Shown: piece by piece, positions 26,981 through 36,986 of the stretch
Numbering within the stretch: the stretch's first letter is position 1
How the letters are laid out: each line of letters begins with the position of its first letter
Assembly: GCA_902826055.1 (NCBI GenBank)
Contig: CADEDJ010000030.1
Coordinates: 1-38,326 of the forward strand
DNA: 38,326 nt
DNA from: an uncultured Nitrosomonas sp.
Lineage (GTDB): Bacteria > Pseudomonadota > Gammaproteobacteria > Burkholderiales > Nitrosomonadaceae
Direction of reading: 5' to 3'
Notes under the pieces: generated by a model
Seen by the model: only the letters and a program-made list of their open reading frames with translations
Told to the model about the DNA's origin: nothing
Databases searched by the model: none
Position numbers and translations under genes: made by a program

Positions 26981-27133
26981 ATGAAAAAAATAATTATGAT
27001 TGGTTCTCTCGCGTTATCTTCGGCTCTTTTTGGATTTTTTGTATTAACTGGCGAAGGAGCACTATTAGTCTATATTTTGTTAGGTCTTCTTATTTCTTTC
27101 ATCTGTGCCATGTTGTTTTTGGCTGGAAAATAA
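26981..27133 (+). CDS. Small membrane protein, 50 residues
   Basis: A short frame from ATG 26981 encodes two hydrophobic segments (IIMIGSLALSSALFGFFVL and LLVYILLGLLISFICAMLFL) separated by TGEGA, ending in LAGK. It lies between the two dead ISs, 13 bases after the C-terminal fragment. The ribosome binding site is weak (AGAA). It could be a real small two-helix membrane protein; no homologue is recognised. Confidence 0.4.
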   Translation: MKKIIMIGSLALSSALFGFFVLTGEGALLVYILLGLLISFICAMLFLAGK

Positions 27134-27283
27134 CAATGAAGGTTGCAATGGAGCGGTGTACAAACCAGGCAACCTATTAATTTGTCACCGACAATGTAAA
27201 GCTGACCCACTAACAACAAATTAAAATTGACCTACCTGGGGAAAAATCGCTGCTTTTGATATTTTCAAAGGCGGTGCGATTGA

Positions 27284-29087
<1,804 letters not shown>

Positions 29088-29154
29088 GTCAAAATTGTAA
29101 GAGGTGGGTCAATTTTAATTTGCCGTTGACAATTTTTTTTAAGCTGGAAAGAAG

Positions 29155-30660
29155 CTAATACTTAACACGTACGCGATAGTTAAGTTTGGTTTCACTTTCG
29201 GCTGCTACAGGTATCTGCCACTCTGCTAGGCCGGCATTAAGTTTTACATGAGGCAATGATTCCGAAATGACACTCCAATCACCTGGTATAGGCTCTTGAA
29301 CTTTGACTGTAATAGTTTCTTTTTTTGCATTTTTCAAAGTAATTTGATAGGCAGTTTCAAAAATATTGGCGTGATGCATTGTGCTGGCAATTTGTTGAAA
29401 ATCAGTTTGAATTTTGTCTGCAGTGATATCAAATGCGTTACCCAGTTGAAGGCGAATTACTTCGTTGTTGGCCGTATGATCTATATGATCTTCACCGACA
29501 AACTGGCTATTGCCTTGTGAATCTTTTTTATAAACTCGTGCAATGCCTTTGGGCAAAGGGATACCTAGCGCTTCGCCTTTATTACGAAAATTGATAAGTA
29601 TATTAATTTTATGCTTTTGATTGAGCATATCGTACTTTCCCGAGTAATAATAATCCGTACCTTGCAGCAAATATTCTTTGTTAAAAACAATATTCGTTGC
29701 AGACATCAGTGCAACTTGTTTAGTTTGATTTTCTAAAAGTGTAGTCGGATGCTGCAAGGTATAGAGATGGTATTCGAAAAGAGGCTCTTGTTTCATTCGC
29801 ATTGCATCAGCCGCTTCGGTTGTAAGCGCCATCATTTTCCTGCCCACGTGGGATTCCGTTTGGATTTGGTTTACATCGCCTGCAATCAGTTGTAGTTTAG
29901 CGTTATGGTAAGCAATCCCGCTGCGATTTGTGAGTGTGACGAGGCCGCTGAGATCGAGGAGGTGATTTGTTTCATCCAAAGCAATTACATAATCAGCATG
30001 CCAGGACAAACCCTGTGTTAAATAGGAAAGCTCTAAATCCTGTTTGCCTAGCTTGGAACTCAACAAGGTAATTAGCAAAGTAGGTTTATCACGCAAGTTC
30101 TGAGGTACTCCAGGAAATACCAATCGTCCCGGCACACCAGCTTCAATACGATCATTAAACTTCAGAATAACGCCTTCATTGGTTGAAAGGACGATAGCAG
30201 TTTCGCTCGTTTCAACTCCTGTCGCTGAATTAGTTCGAATTACTAAAATTTCCTTACCCATATATTTTTCTAAAAGCTTGGCCGGTGTCAGCAGATCAAA
30301 ATCAAAATTCTGTTCAAGTAACTGGAATTTCGTGGAGTCTGCGAGACTACGCAATATCGCCGTCTCAGAACGGATTTGGGCAGATACATCGCGCCATGCC
30401 AATCGATTGACATCCTTATCCAGCAAGACTTTCCGGGTATCTTTAATCAATGCCAGATTTTCATTGTAAATAGCAATAGCGATATTTTCCTGATCTTGAG
30501 CTGTTGAAATCTTTTCCTCAACTGCCCATACGACCGAATTCACTGCCATAAACAAAATCGTTAGCAAAATTGCCATCACTAAAAGCTTCCTGCATTTATA
30601 TTGGTTACTTGACCAACCCATTGCCGTTCCAAACTCTCCAAACTCTATTCGATCCATCAT
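29155..30660 (-). CDS. DUF4139-domain protein, exported
   Basis: The product is 501 residues. The start at 30660 has AGGGAA seven bases upstream. After a ~25-residue cytoplasmic stretch comes a hydrophobic segment (LLVMAILLTILFMAVNSVVW), either a signal peptide or an anchor. The periplasmic part begins ENIAIAIYNENLALIKDTRK, as DUF4139/DUF4140 proteins do, and continues with QGLSWHADYVIALDETNH, LSGLVTLTNRSGIAYHNAKL and a beta-rich C-terminus ending ETKLNYRVRVKY. The biological role of the family is unknown. It appears intact although an IS21 lies just beyond its 3' end. Confidence 0.85.
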   Translation of the reverse strand: MMDRIEFGEFGTAMGWSSNQYKCRKLLVMAILLTILFMAVNSVVWAVEEKISTAQDQENIAIAIYNENLALIKDTRKVLLDKDVNRLAWRDVSAQIRSETAILRSLADSTKFQLLEQNFDFDLLTPAKLLEKYMGKEILVIRTNSATGVETSETAIVLSTNEGVILKFNDRIEAGVPGRLVFPGVPQNLRDKPTLLITLLSSKLGKQDLELSYLTQGLSWHADYVIALDETNHLLDLSGLVTLTNRSGIAYHNAKLQLIAGDVNQIQTESHVGRKMMALTTEAADAMRMKQEPLFEYHLYTLQHPTTLLENQTKQVALMSATNIVFNKEYLLQGTDYYYSGKYDMLNQKHKINILINFRNKGEALGIPLPKGIARVYKKDSQGNSQFVGEDHIDHTANNEVIRLQLGNAFDITADKIQTDFQQIASTMHHANIFETAYQITLKNAKKETITVKVQEPIPGDWSVISESLPHVKLNAGLAEWQIPVAAESETKLNYRVRVKY

Positions 30661-30752
30661 AATTAAATTCCCTGTCTGATGTCAGATATCCAATAATAAG
30701 CCATATTAAAATGCCTAGCTTCAGGTTATAATGCCGCCTGCACTTAAACCTG

Positions 30753-30781
30753 TTGACATTCAAATTATCACAAACAATAGG
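30753..30781 (+). promoter_or_regulatory. Candidate sigma-70 promoter of tRNA-Leu
   Basis: A consensus -35 box TTGACA (30753-30758) lies 17 bases upstream of AATAGG (30776-30781), a weak -10. Transcription would start just before the tRNA 5' end at 30790. Confidence 0.4.
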
Positions 30782-30789
30782 TCTTTTGT

Positions 30790-30879
30790 GCCCGGGTGGT
30801 GAAATAGGTAGACACAAGGGACTTAAAATCCCTCGGGCTTAAACCGCCCATGCCGGTTCGATTCCGGCCCCGGGCACCA
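30790..30879 (+). tRNA. tRNA-Leu (TAA)
   Basis: A 90-nt class II tRNA with a long variable arm. The acceptor stem GCCCGGG pairs with CCCGGGC, the anticodon loop ACTTAAAAT carries anticodon TAA, the T-loop is GGTTCGATTCC, and CCA is encoded. Confidence 0.97.
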
Positions 30880-30892
30880 AACAAATGAATAA

Positions 30893-30917
30893 CCTCGCCG
30901 CAAGTAATGGAGTATCA
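30893..30917. repeat. GC-rich hairpin repeat, copy A
   Basis: CCTCGCCGCAAGTAATGGAG, followed by TATCA, is a degenerate form of a hairpin of the type CCCCGCCGCAAGCGGCGGGG. It lies at the 3' end of the transposase-like tail described at 30915 and looks like the subterminal hairpin of an IS200/IS605-type right end. Related copies are at 32481 and 32533. Confidence 0.4.
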
Positions 30918-31340
30918 GAAGTGGGTTAGTTGCTTATCCTCTATAGCTGCTGATACTCTGCTCCCTGTTTTTTGACATAGTTTCATTATTGTACTTTCAT
31001 TTCCATGACGGCCAACCGTACTGGAGAAATAACCATCTGTCCAGAATTCTCCATCCCACAACTGCAGAACGGCGTTCAAGTTGACTGATATTGGCCTAAA
31101 TATTGAGCCAATTGTTCTTGCGTAATATGTAGTAATACCCGCCTTGATTCGCGCTAACGCTACGAGATTATCAACATAATTCTCAAGCACAAACGGTTCA
31201 TAGCCTGGTTCATCATTCTGATTTGCTTCGCAAGCCTCTAATTCCTTTTCGATCTGATCTTTTAAGGCATGGTAAACTGCCATTGGTAACAGGACATATT
31301 TGTCTTTACCTTGGATGGATTTGATTTTTTGCAGTGTCAT
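30915..31340 (-). CDS. Chimeric ORF: antitoxin N-terminus fused to an IS200/IS605 TnpA tail
   Basis: The product is 141 residues. The ATG at 31340 has GGAG about eight bases upstream. Residues 1-~70 (MTLQKIKSIQGKDKYVLLPM ... DNLVALARIKAGIT) are the N-terminal part of an antitoxin that normally runs on into an XRE-type helix-turn-helix. Instead, from ~residue 94 the protein reads LWDGEFWTDGYFSSTVGRHG and ends DKQLTHF, matching the C-terminal end of IS200/IS605 Y1 transposases (LWGGEFWTDGYFVSTVGxHGNE ... QLxLF). The position of the catalytic Tyr in the TIxxY helix reads TIMKL. The upstream HUH part is absent. It is probably a dead fusion made by IS insertion followed by deletion. Confidence 0.6.
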   Translation of the reverse strand: MTLQKIKSIQGKDKYVLLPMAVYHALKDQIEKELEACEANQNDEPGYEPFVLENYVDNLVALARIKAGITTYYARTIGSIFRPISVNLNAVLQLWDGEFWTDGYFSSTVGRHGNESTIMKLCQKTGSRVSAAIEDKQLTHF

Positions 31341-31438
31341 TCGAAACATCTCCACGCGGTTTTATTTTCTCAATGGCAATAATTTGCGGCATCATACCGT
31401 TCAAAAATAACGCGCCAATTACCAATTCTTAATCGGAT
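31333..31438 (-). pseudogene. RelE-type toxin remnant
   Basis: Just upstream of and overlapping the antitoxin start, the minus strand reads IRLRIGNWRVIFERYDAA, then after a shift of frame IIAIEKIKPRGDVSND. Together they match the C-terminal half of RelE/ParE-fold toxins (LRIGDWRVIFxx ... VxxIxKIxPRGxxY). The N-terminal half is missing. Toxin-then-antitoxin order with a short overlap is the usual layout for this class. Confidence 0.6.
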
Positions 31439-31466
31439 GATGGTGAGGTATAGACTTGTTGGAGGG

Positions 31467-31498
31467 GAATCCGGCAAAACCAGCGGTATGCCGGATTC
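31467..31498. other. Strong 10-bp hairpin of unknown role
   Basis: GAATCCGGCA at 31467-31476 is perfectly complementary to TGCCGGATTC at 31489-31498, with a 12-base loop. No T-run follows on either strand. It could be the other subterminal hairpin of the decayed IS200/IS605-type element, a REP-like unit or an RNA structure. The rest of 31440-31815 shows no gene. Confidence 0.45.
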
Positions 31499-31817
31499 AG
31501 GTGAACATCAAGATAAAGTCGACGGTCAGACTCAATTCTAAACAGATAACTGATCAGTTGTATCCGAAAAAACAATACCGGATCGTGGCAGGCCCATTAT
31601 CCATGCAGTAGAATTCTGCGGTCAGGGCGTGTAATAAATCTAAATCCAGTAGTTTAAGAAGTTTACTTAATAAAGAATTCTTTGGAATATAGTCCTCAAA
31701 GTACTCTCCGAAAGTCTTTCAAGAGGCCGTCGGAACTAATACAACTTAATCTAATCCGATTAAATGGAAACCTTAAATATAGGACGAATTCAAATCGCCA
31801 ACTTACGTTAAAAACAA

Positions 31818-32096
31818 TTAACTACATTTACCGGTTTCAGAACCGTCATCCTTCGTTTCTGTGCCATCTTCTTTTACACAGCTATTTTGACAAACCCCTG
31901 ATTTTTTACATGCTTTACCAGCGGGCAAACTCTTTTTATCAATACATGCCCCTTCTACTAAATAGCAGGTTTGATTAGCTGCACATGCTGTTTTCCCATC
32001 TTTTTCAGTTTCCGCGCTACACGCAGCGAATACATGATTCATACTGAAACTCATTACGACAAACAATATCAGCATTCCAATTATTTTTTTAGACAT
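31818..32096 (-). CDS. Small secreted cysteine-rich protein
   Basis: The product is 92 residues, with a strong ribosome binding site (AAGGAGAGG) just before the ATG. Residues 1-24 form a classical signal peptide (IIGMLILFVVMSFSMNHVFA) with cleavage expected after VFA. The mature ~68 residues hold eight cysteines, probably four disulfides, with an acidic Gly/Thr/Asp-rich C-terminal stretch (EDGTETKDDGSETGKC). The pattern is that of a compact disulfide-stabilised secreted domain; no family is recognised. It is monocistronic, in a gene-poor stretch. Confidence 0.7.
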   Translation of the reverse strand: MSKKIIGMLILFVVMSFSMNHVFAACSAETEKDGKTACAANQTCYLVEGACIDKKSLPAGKACKKSGVCQNSCVKEDGTETKDDGSETGKCS

Positions 32097-32159
32097 ATCC
32101 TCTCCTTTTTAAATTGATTTCTAGGTTTTACTTCATTGCATAGTTAGCATAACAGAAAA

Positions 32160-32774
32160 AATTTTTATTGAGTGTAGATTATTATCGATATTATTAAGAA
32201 CATTTTTTAACAAACAATCTCAATTTTTTCTGCCTTCTCTATCGATTTCTTGACAGTTCCTGCTCAAACTCTGATAGCAGTTTCTGATGCTTGCCGATCA
32301 CTAAAAATTTACTTTGTCTATCAGCATTAACCCGATTTCTTAAAATCCTCATGTGTAGCGACACGAATTTCGCTGCTTTTCCTTATAAAACTTAACCGAT
32401 TGTTCCCAAAATTCTAGTTGTAACTTCTATACAGCAATTGCTCCAATTCTGTTCTTCATATCTCATCACATAATAAAGCACCCCGCCGCAAGCAGCGAGG
32501 TATTAAAAGCGCTTTTCAGGCTGCTGGTTTTCAACCAGCCTTCGCCCCAAGGGGCGAGGAATTAAACCCGGTAGAGATTAAAAGTTTCCAAGAGTCAAAG
32601 CACTTACCAACTATAACCGGTTTGATCGACATGTTCCCAGTAGTATAGTAATCTGCATTTATAAACGTGCGATCAAAATTCAATATGCACAGCTTGTCAG
32701 TTTTCAGTGTGTGCCAACAGATAAGCTTCCATTTATAATCAATCTGTTATTGAAAAGATACTTTAAGGAGGATT
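32160..32774. repeat. Gene-poor stretch with GC-rich hairpin repeats
   Basis: No supported gene between 32097 and 32774. It contains CCCCGCCGCAAGCAGCGAGG followed by TATTAAA (32481-32507), the hairpin GCTGGTT-TTC-AACCAGC (32523-32539), and CGCCCCAAGGGGCG followed by AGGAATTAAA (32543-32566). The first and last share the layout of copy A at 30893 (GC-rich hairpin, then GAGG-TAT/AAT-TA), suggesting remnants of IS200/IS605-type ends or a repeat family of this genome. Confidence 0.45.
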
Positions 32775-33212
32775 ATGGAGAAACTATATTATTTGTCTCA
32801 TTGGTTTTATTCAAAAAAAATTCCGATTGTTCCGAGATTGTTGATGTTATTAATTCGGCTTCTTTATCAGTCTTATGTACCATATACAGCCAAAATAGGA
32901 CCAAATGTTAATTTTGGTCACCGCCAAGGAATTGTAATTGGGGCGAATGCAGTGATTGGGGCTCGATGCAGAATATGGCATCAAGTAACAATCGGTAGGG
33001 GAAACGGCGGTGCAGTTATCGGTGATGATGTTTTTATTGGCGCAGGAGCAAAAATAATTAAAGGTGTACGCATTGGTGACAGAGCAAAGATCGGTGCCAA
33101 CGCCGTGGTAGATAAAGATGTTCCTGCCGATGCAACAGTGGTTGGTGTACCTGCACGCGTGGTAAAGATTCGAATCGCAAATAATACTGATCAAGGCATT
33201 GCGCTTGAGTAA
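32775..33212 (+). CDS. Short serine O-acetyltransferase-like hexapeptide protein
   Basis: The product is 145 residues, with AAGGAGG three bases before the ATG. A hydrophobic N-terminal helix ([15 protein letters not shown]) is followed by a left-handed beta-helix of hexapeptide repeats ([65 protein letters not shown]), ending [17 protein letters not shown]. It resembles the catalytic half of CysE, including the WHQVTIG loop with its His, but lacks the CysE N-terminal helical domain. Such short forms often acetylate sugars in polysaccharide synthesis. The acceptor is unknown. Confidence 0.8.
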   Translation: MEKLYYLSHWFYSKKIPIVPRLLMLLIRLLYQSYVPYTAKIGPNVNFGHRQGIVIGANAVIGARCRIWHQVTIGRGNGGAVIGDDVFIGAGAKIIKGVRIGDRAKIGANAVVDKDVPADATVVGVPARVVKIRIANNTDQGIALE

Positions 33213-33609
33213 TCAATTTATGATGCTGTGAAAAACTTCCTACGAGATACCAGCCACTTATAGTGTGTGCTTTAGAATGATTACATCGAGGTCTTATGCG
33301 CGTTGAAAAAATAACAGGGATCTGCAGTTTTTGTTGACCATTATCGAAGCTTGAAGGCTCCTTTTATTAAACGAAAGCTTGCTCATATAATAACGGATAG
33401 ATGAAGAAAGATTTATGATAAATGCATTCAAGTAATAAAGCAGATGCTTGTAACGAAATTTGTGTTCGTATGATATCCCTTGGCAATGATTCAGTAATTT
33501 TCCAGCTGGTGCTTCTTGAATAGCCTGGACGACAAATGTACGTAATTTAAAGACTCATTAGGCGCTATCATAATTTAATTCGATCTTCGCGAAGGAGGAA
33601 AGCAAATCA
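33213..33609. other. Gene-free interval
   Basis: No open frame with a credible start and family is visible between the acetyltransferase and the HNH gene. A strong Shine-Dalgarno site (AAGGAGGA) at 33592-33599 belongs to the following gene. Confidence 0.6.
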
Positions 33610-33966
33610 ATGACAAAAGATGCAAGTAGACTGGATAAAATTGTTCTGGAAGCACGCCGGAATGCAGAAATACGAGCGCAAGGGTATCGTGAACAGGCGC
33701 TTAAGTTATTTCCGTGGGTATGTGGCCGCTGTGCGCGTACGTTTGATCATAAGAATCTACAGTTGTTGGAAGTGCATCATAAGAACAGCAATCATGATGA
33801 CAATCCGTCGGATGGCAGCAATTGGGAATTACTTTGTACTTACTGTCATGAGCATGAACACTCTAAATTAAAAGATTCTAGGGGACGTACTGAGAGCGGT
33901 AAAACTGAAACTATCGCTACGTTCAATCCATTTGCTAACCTTAAGGATATGCTGAAAAACAAATAA
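33610..33966 (+). CDS. yajD: HNH endonuclease-like protein, YajD family
   Basis: The product is 118 residues, with AAGGAGGA about ten bases upstream. The order GYREQALKLFPWVCGRCART, VHHKNSNHDDNP, DGSNWELLCTYCHEHEHSK and C-terminal NPFANLKDML matches Escherichia coli YajD almost motif for motif. Two CxxC knuckles (CGRC, CTYC) bind a structural metal, and VHH with the distal H supplies the HNH active site. The substrate is unknown; the family is widespread and may act in DNA or RNA metabolism. Confidence 0.9.
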   Translation: MTKDASRLDKIVLEARRNAEIRAQGYREQALKLFPWVCGRCARTFDHKNLQLLEVHHKNSNHDDNPSDGSNWELLCTYCHEHEHSKLKDSRGRTESGKTETIATFNPFANLKDMLKNK

Positions 33967-34157
33967 ATCGCAATGCGTGGATATTGTGATACTGGGATTC
34001 CTAATTGAGTCTGTGACAGAGATTTTGTTAATCATTAATTTTATTTAAGTGAAACTACAAAAATGAATCTGCAGCTATAAAATTTAGGTATTAAGTTCAT
34101 TGACTTATATGGTTATGTGGTTATAATTGGGCTTTTAAAGCAAACTGGAGTCTGGTC

Positions 34158-34562
34158 ATGGTGAAATTAACTGATGTATCTGGAATCGGTCCCGTTACAG
34201 TTAAATTATTAGCTAAGCATAACATCAAGACAGCTGAAGCATTGGCATCGATCAGTTTGGCAGAATTGCAAAAAATTCCTGGTTTTAATGGAGATATACG
34301 TGCCCGGACGGTTAAGAAATCGGCAGCGGATTGTTTGCAGAAAGCAGCTAAGCAATTGACTGCTTCAACTAAAACTACAGAAACATCTGTTAAAAAGGCT
34401 GCGAGTAATAAAGCTAAACCCAGTCTGATTTCAACACCAGCGAATGTTGAAAAAACAGCAAATAAGAAAAAGAAGCAGGACGAAAAGAAAAAAGAAAAAT
34501 CAAAAGATAAAGAAAAGAAGAAAAGCGGCAAAAAGAAAAGCAAAGACAAAAAGAAGTCTTAG
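34158..34562 (+). CDS. Helix-hairpin-helix protein with lysine-rich tail
   Basis: The product is 134 residues. Residues 1-~55 form a helix-hairpin-helix unit like those in DNA polymerases and RadA (VSGIGPVTVKLLAKHNI, then LAELQKIPGFNGDIRARTVK). Residues ~60-105 are an Ala/Thr/Ser linker. The last ~30 residues are almost pure lysine with some Asp/Glu/Ser (KKKKQDEKKKEKSKDKEKKK), resembling histone H1-like tails. Non-specific DNA binding or a nucleoid role is likely. The A-rich tail codons are prone to slippage. Confidence 0.7.
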   Translation: MVKLTDVSGIGPVTVKLLAKHNIKTAEALASISLAELQKIPGFNGDIRARTVKKSAADCLQKAAKQLTASTKTTETSVKKAASNKAKPSLISTPANVEKTANKKKKQDEKKKEKSKDKEKKKSGKKKSKDKKKS

Positions 34563-34617
34563 TGAATTATTAAGGATAAAGTTAAGGTTGTTTTCGTAAG
34601 TAAAACAAGTGAGTTTT

Positions 34618-35136
34618 TTAGGGAAGTTTTAATTCCTTCGGCCTGACCAAACATTCCAGGGTAGCGCGGTGTGGCTTTGCTTTAATGGTTTGCACGCCAT
34701 AATTCAAGACTGCGACAGCAGAAGTGGTTAGTAATTTACCGCTGTCATTAATGGGTGGTGGATCTTGTGACAAATAGTAAAGTAACTGATCAAGCCCGGG
34801 GTTATGGCCGATCAATAGTAAGGTATCAATGCCTTCGCCATAGGCGTCAATGATAGAGATCAGTTGATTAATGGATGCCTCGTAGATAGCGGGTTCCCAG
34901 ATTACCCTATGCTGTGGTAGGTTAAGCTGAGCGGTTATCAATAGACAAGTTTGTTTTGCCCTAAGCGCAGGGGAGCATAAGATTCGATCAATGCAGTATT
35001 GGCGTTTTAACCATTTGGCCATTTTCTTGGCTGCTTTTCTTCCGCGCATTGTCAGAGGGCGCTCAAAATCCGACTTATTTTCCTCAGACCAATCCGATTT
35101 GGCATGCCGCATGATGATGAGTTGATGTTTTGGCAT
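34618..35136 (-). CDS. sixA: SixA-like phosphohistidine phosphatase
   Basis: A 172-residue member of the histidine phosphatase superfamily. It shows the RHG-type motif LIIMRHAKSDW (R10, H11), ERPLTMRGRKAAKKMAKWL, then SPALRAKQT and the second catalytic His in LLIGHNPGLDQL. SixA removes phosphate from His residues of phosphorelay or PTS proteins. It is divergent from ppx with 44 bases between the starts. Confidence 0.88.
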   Translation of the reverse strand: MPKHQLIIMRHAKSDWSEENKSDFERPLTMRGRKAAKKMAKWLKRQYCIDRILCSPALRAKQTCLLITAQLNLPQHRVIWEPAIYEASINQLISIIDAYGEGIDTLLLIGHNPGLDQLLYYLSQDPPPINDSGKLLTTSAVAVLNYGVQTIKAKPHRATLECLVRPKELKLP

Positions 35137-35180
35137 AATTCTCTTTAATACCTTATTTGTGGGATTAGTTTATCAATATT

Positions 35181-36677
35181 ATGACACCAACTGTAGATGA
35201 GTCGTATGCTGCTATAGACCTAGGATCAAATAGTTTTCACATGATTGTTGCCAATCTGACGGATGGTCATTTGCAAGTGATAGATCGCATGAAGGAAATG
35301 GTCAGACTGGCGTCTGGATTGAATGACCAGCAAGAATTGTCGGAGCAATCCATGCAACTGGCAATGGAATGCTTGCAGCGATTTGGTCAGCGCATCAAAG
35401 AGATTCCACACTTGAACGTACGTGCAGTCGGCACTAATACACTGCGGCAAGCACGAAATGGCGGCTCCTTTTTATCACAAGCGCATAGTGCACTCGGTCA
35501 TCCAATTGAAATCATTGCGGGACGTGAGGAAGCCAGACTTATTTATTCAGGTGTGGCTCATAGCTTATATGATGAAGCCAATAAGCGCTTGGTTATTGAT
35601 ATTGGCGGCGGTAGTACGGAGCTTATTATCGGCTGTGGTTTTGATACCTATTACACCGAAAGCTTGTATATGGGATGTGTCAACATGGGCCAGCGGTTTT
35701 TCGATGATGGCAAAATAAAAGCCAAGCGTATGCGTAAGGCTATTTTATTTGCAATGCAAGAGCTTGAATCGATTGTAACTGGATATAAAAAAATGGGTTG
35801 GGATTATGCGTTAGGGTCATCAGGCACCATCATTTCTGTTCGTGATGTTGTGCAAGCGCAAGGGTGGTGTGATTCAGGTATTACTTCTTCAGCACTCACG
35901 CAATTAATGGAAGCTCTGGTTGCTATTGGCGATAATGCATTAGTAAATTTTCCTGGTTTGTCCGAACGTAGAAAACCGGTTTTTGCAAGTGGTGTCGCAA
36001 TCTTATGCGGCATTTTCGAAGCGCTTAATCTGGACAAAATCGACATTTCCGAGGGCGCTTTACGCGAAGGCTTGTTGTATGATCTGATCGGGCGGGTACA
36101 CAATGAAGATATCCGAGACAAGACCATTGCAACGGTCTCACAAAGATATAGTGTGGATATGGAACAGGCCGGCAGAGTTAAAGAAACGGTTGAAGCTCTA
36201 TTTCATCAGGTAAAAACTGATTGGGAACTGGATCAAAAACTGGATCTGAAGTTGCTGATATGGGGCGCTCTGATTCATGAAATTGGTTTGTCGATTGCCC
36301 ATAATCAATATCACCGGCATGGTGCCTATTTGATCGCGAATTCTGATTTAGCAGGTTTTTCTCGCCAAGAACAAATGAAGCTCGCGATACTGGTTCGAAG
36401 TCATCGGCGTAAATTCCCACTGGAAGAATTTGAGCCGCTAATTATCGCGACAAGAACATCGGTTATCAGACTAAGCGTTTTGTTAAGACTGGCTGTATTG
36501 TTGCATCGTAGCCGATCTAACAGCAGTTTGCCGGAAATTCATATCAGTGTTAATAGAAATCGTGTCACACTGGATTTCCCGTCAGGTTGGCTGGATGACC
36601 ATCCTTTAACATTTGTGGATTTGAGTACTGAGCAGAATTTATTACAAACCGCCGATATTAAACTGACATTTAATTGA
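35181..36677 (+). CDS. ppx: Exopolyphosphatase (Ppx/GppA family)
   Basis: A 498-residue enzyme that releases phosphate from polyphosphate chains (or from pppGpp in GppA relatives). The actin-like ASKHA fold is clear: YAAIDLGSNSFHMIVAN, AVGTNTLRQARNGGSF, IAGREEARLIYSGVAHSL, VIDIGGGSTELIIG and LGSSGTIISVRDV. The C-terminal ~190 residues form the HD-like domain of long-form Ppx (LLIWGALIHEIGLSIAHNQY, HRRKFPLEEFE). Full length and intact. It is divergent from the sixA-like gene, a pairing often seen in proteobacteria. Confidence 0.95.
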   Translation: MTPTVDESYAAIDLGSNSFHMIVANLTDGHLQVIDRMKEMVRLASGLNDQQELSEQSMQLAMECLQRFGQRIKEIPHLNVRAVGTNTLRQARNGGSFLSQAHSALGHPIEIIAGREEARLIYSGVAHSLYDEANKRLVIDIGGGSTELIIGCGFDTYYTESLYMGCVNMGQRFFDDGKIKAKRMRKAILFAMQELESIVTGYKKMGWDYALGSSGTIISVRDVVQAQGWCDSGITSSALTQLMEALVAIGDNALVNFPGLSERRKPVFASGVAILCGIFEALNLDKIDISEGALREGLLYDLIGRVHNEDIRDKTIATVSQRYSVDMEQAGRVKETVEALFHQVKTDWELDQKLDLKLLIWGALIHEIGLSIAHNQYHRHGAYLIANSDLAGFSRQEQMKLAILVRSHRRKFPLEEFEPLIIATRTSVIRLSVLLRLAVLLHRSRSNSSLPEIHISVNRNRVTLDFPSGWLDDHPLTFVDLSTEQNLLQTADIKLTFN

Positions 36678-36986
36678 TGGCCGTAAACATCTAAGCATGG
36701 ATGATGCGGCACACATGCCGGAATTTAGTACGGAAATATGCGTGAACATCGTGATTTTCAAACCCAAATGCGCTGAAATTCATTATCTTCTCAGTTCAGC
36801 TATTCGGGCAATAAGCACTATCCATGTTTCTATACATCGTTTCCAGTAATCCATTCGCTAGAAAACTGGAAAATAGAGATGTAATGGAAAAACAGGCGAA
36901 AAACGCGGATTTATTATTCGTAAATTGCGTCTCTTGCCTATTTTTACTTGAGTTATTTCTAACACCTTTATATAGCGGCGCGTAAA
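36678..36986. other. Gene-free interval downstream of ppx
   Basis: No open frame or strong hairpin with a T-run is visible. AT-rich DNA separates convergent ppx and the broken gene at 36987. Confidence 0.5.

Noticed and set aside
31682..31978. 98-residue plus-strand frame
   Set aside because: It lies mostly antisense to the Cys-rich secreted gene, which has a much better start and signal peptide.
32711..32911. 66-residue frame before the acetyltransferase
   Set aside because: It overlaps the acetyltransferase in another frame and has no ribosome site or family; the AAGGAGG belongs to the start at 32775.
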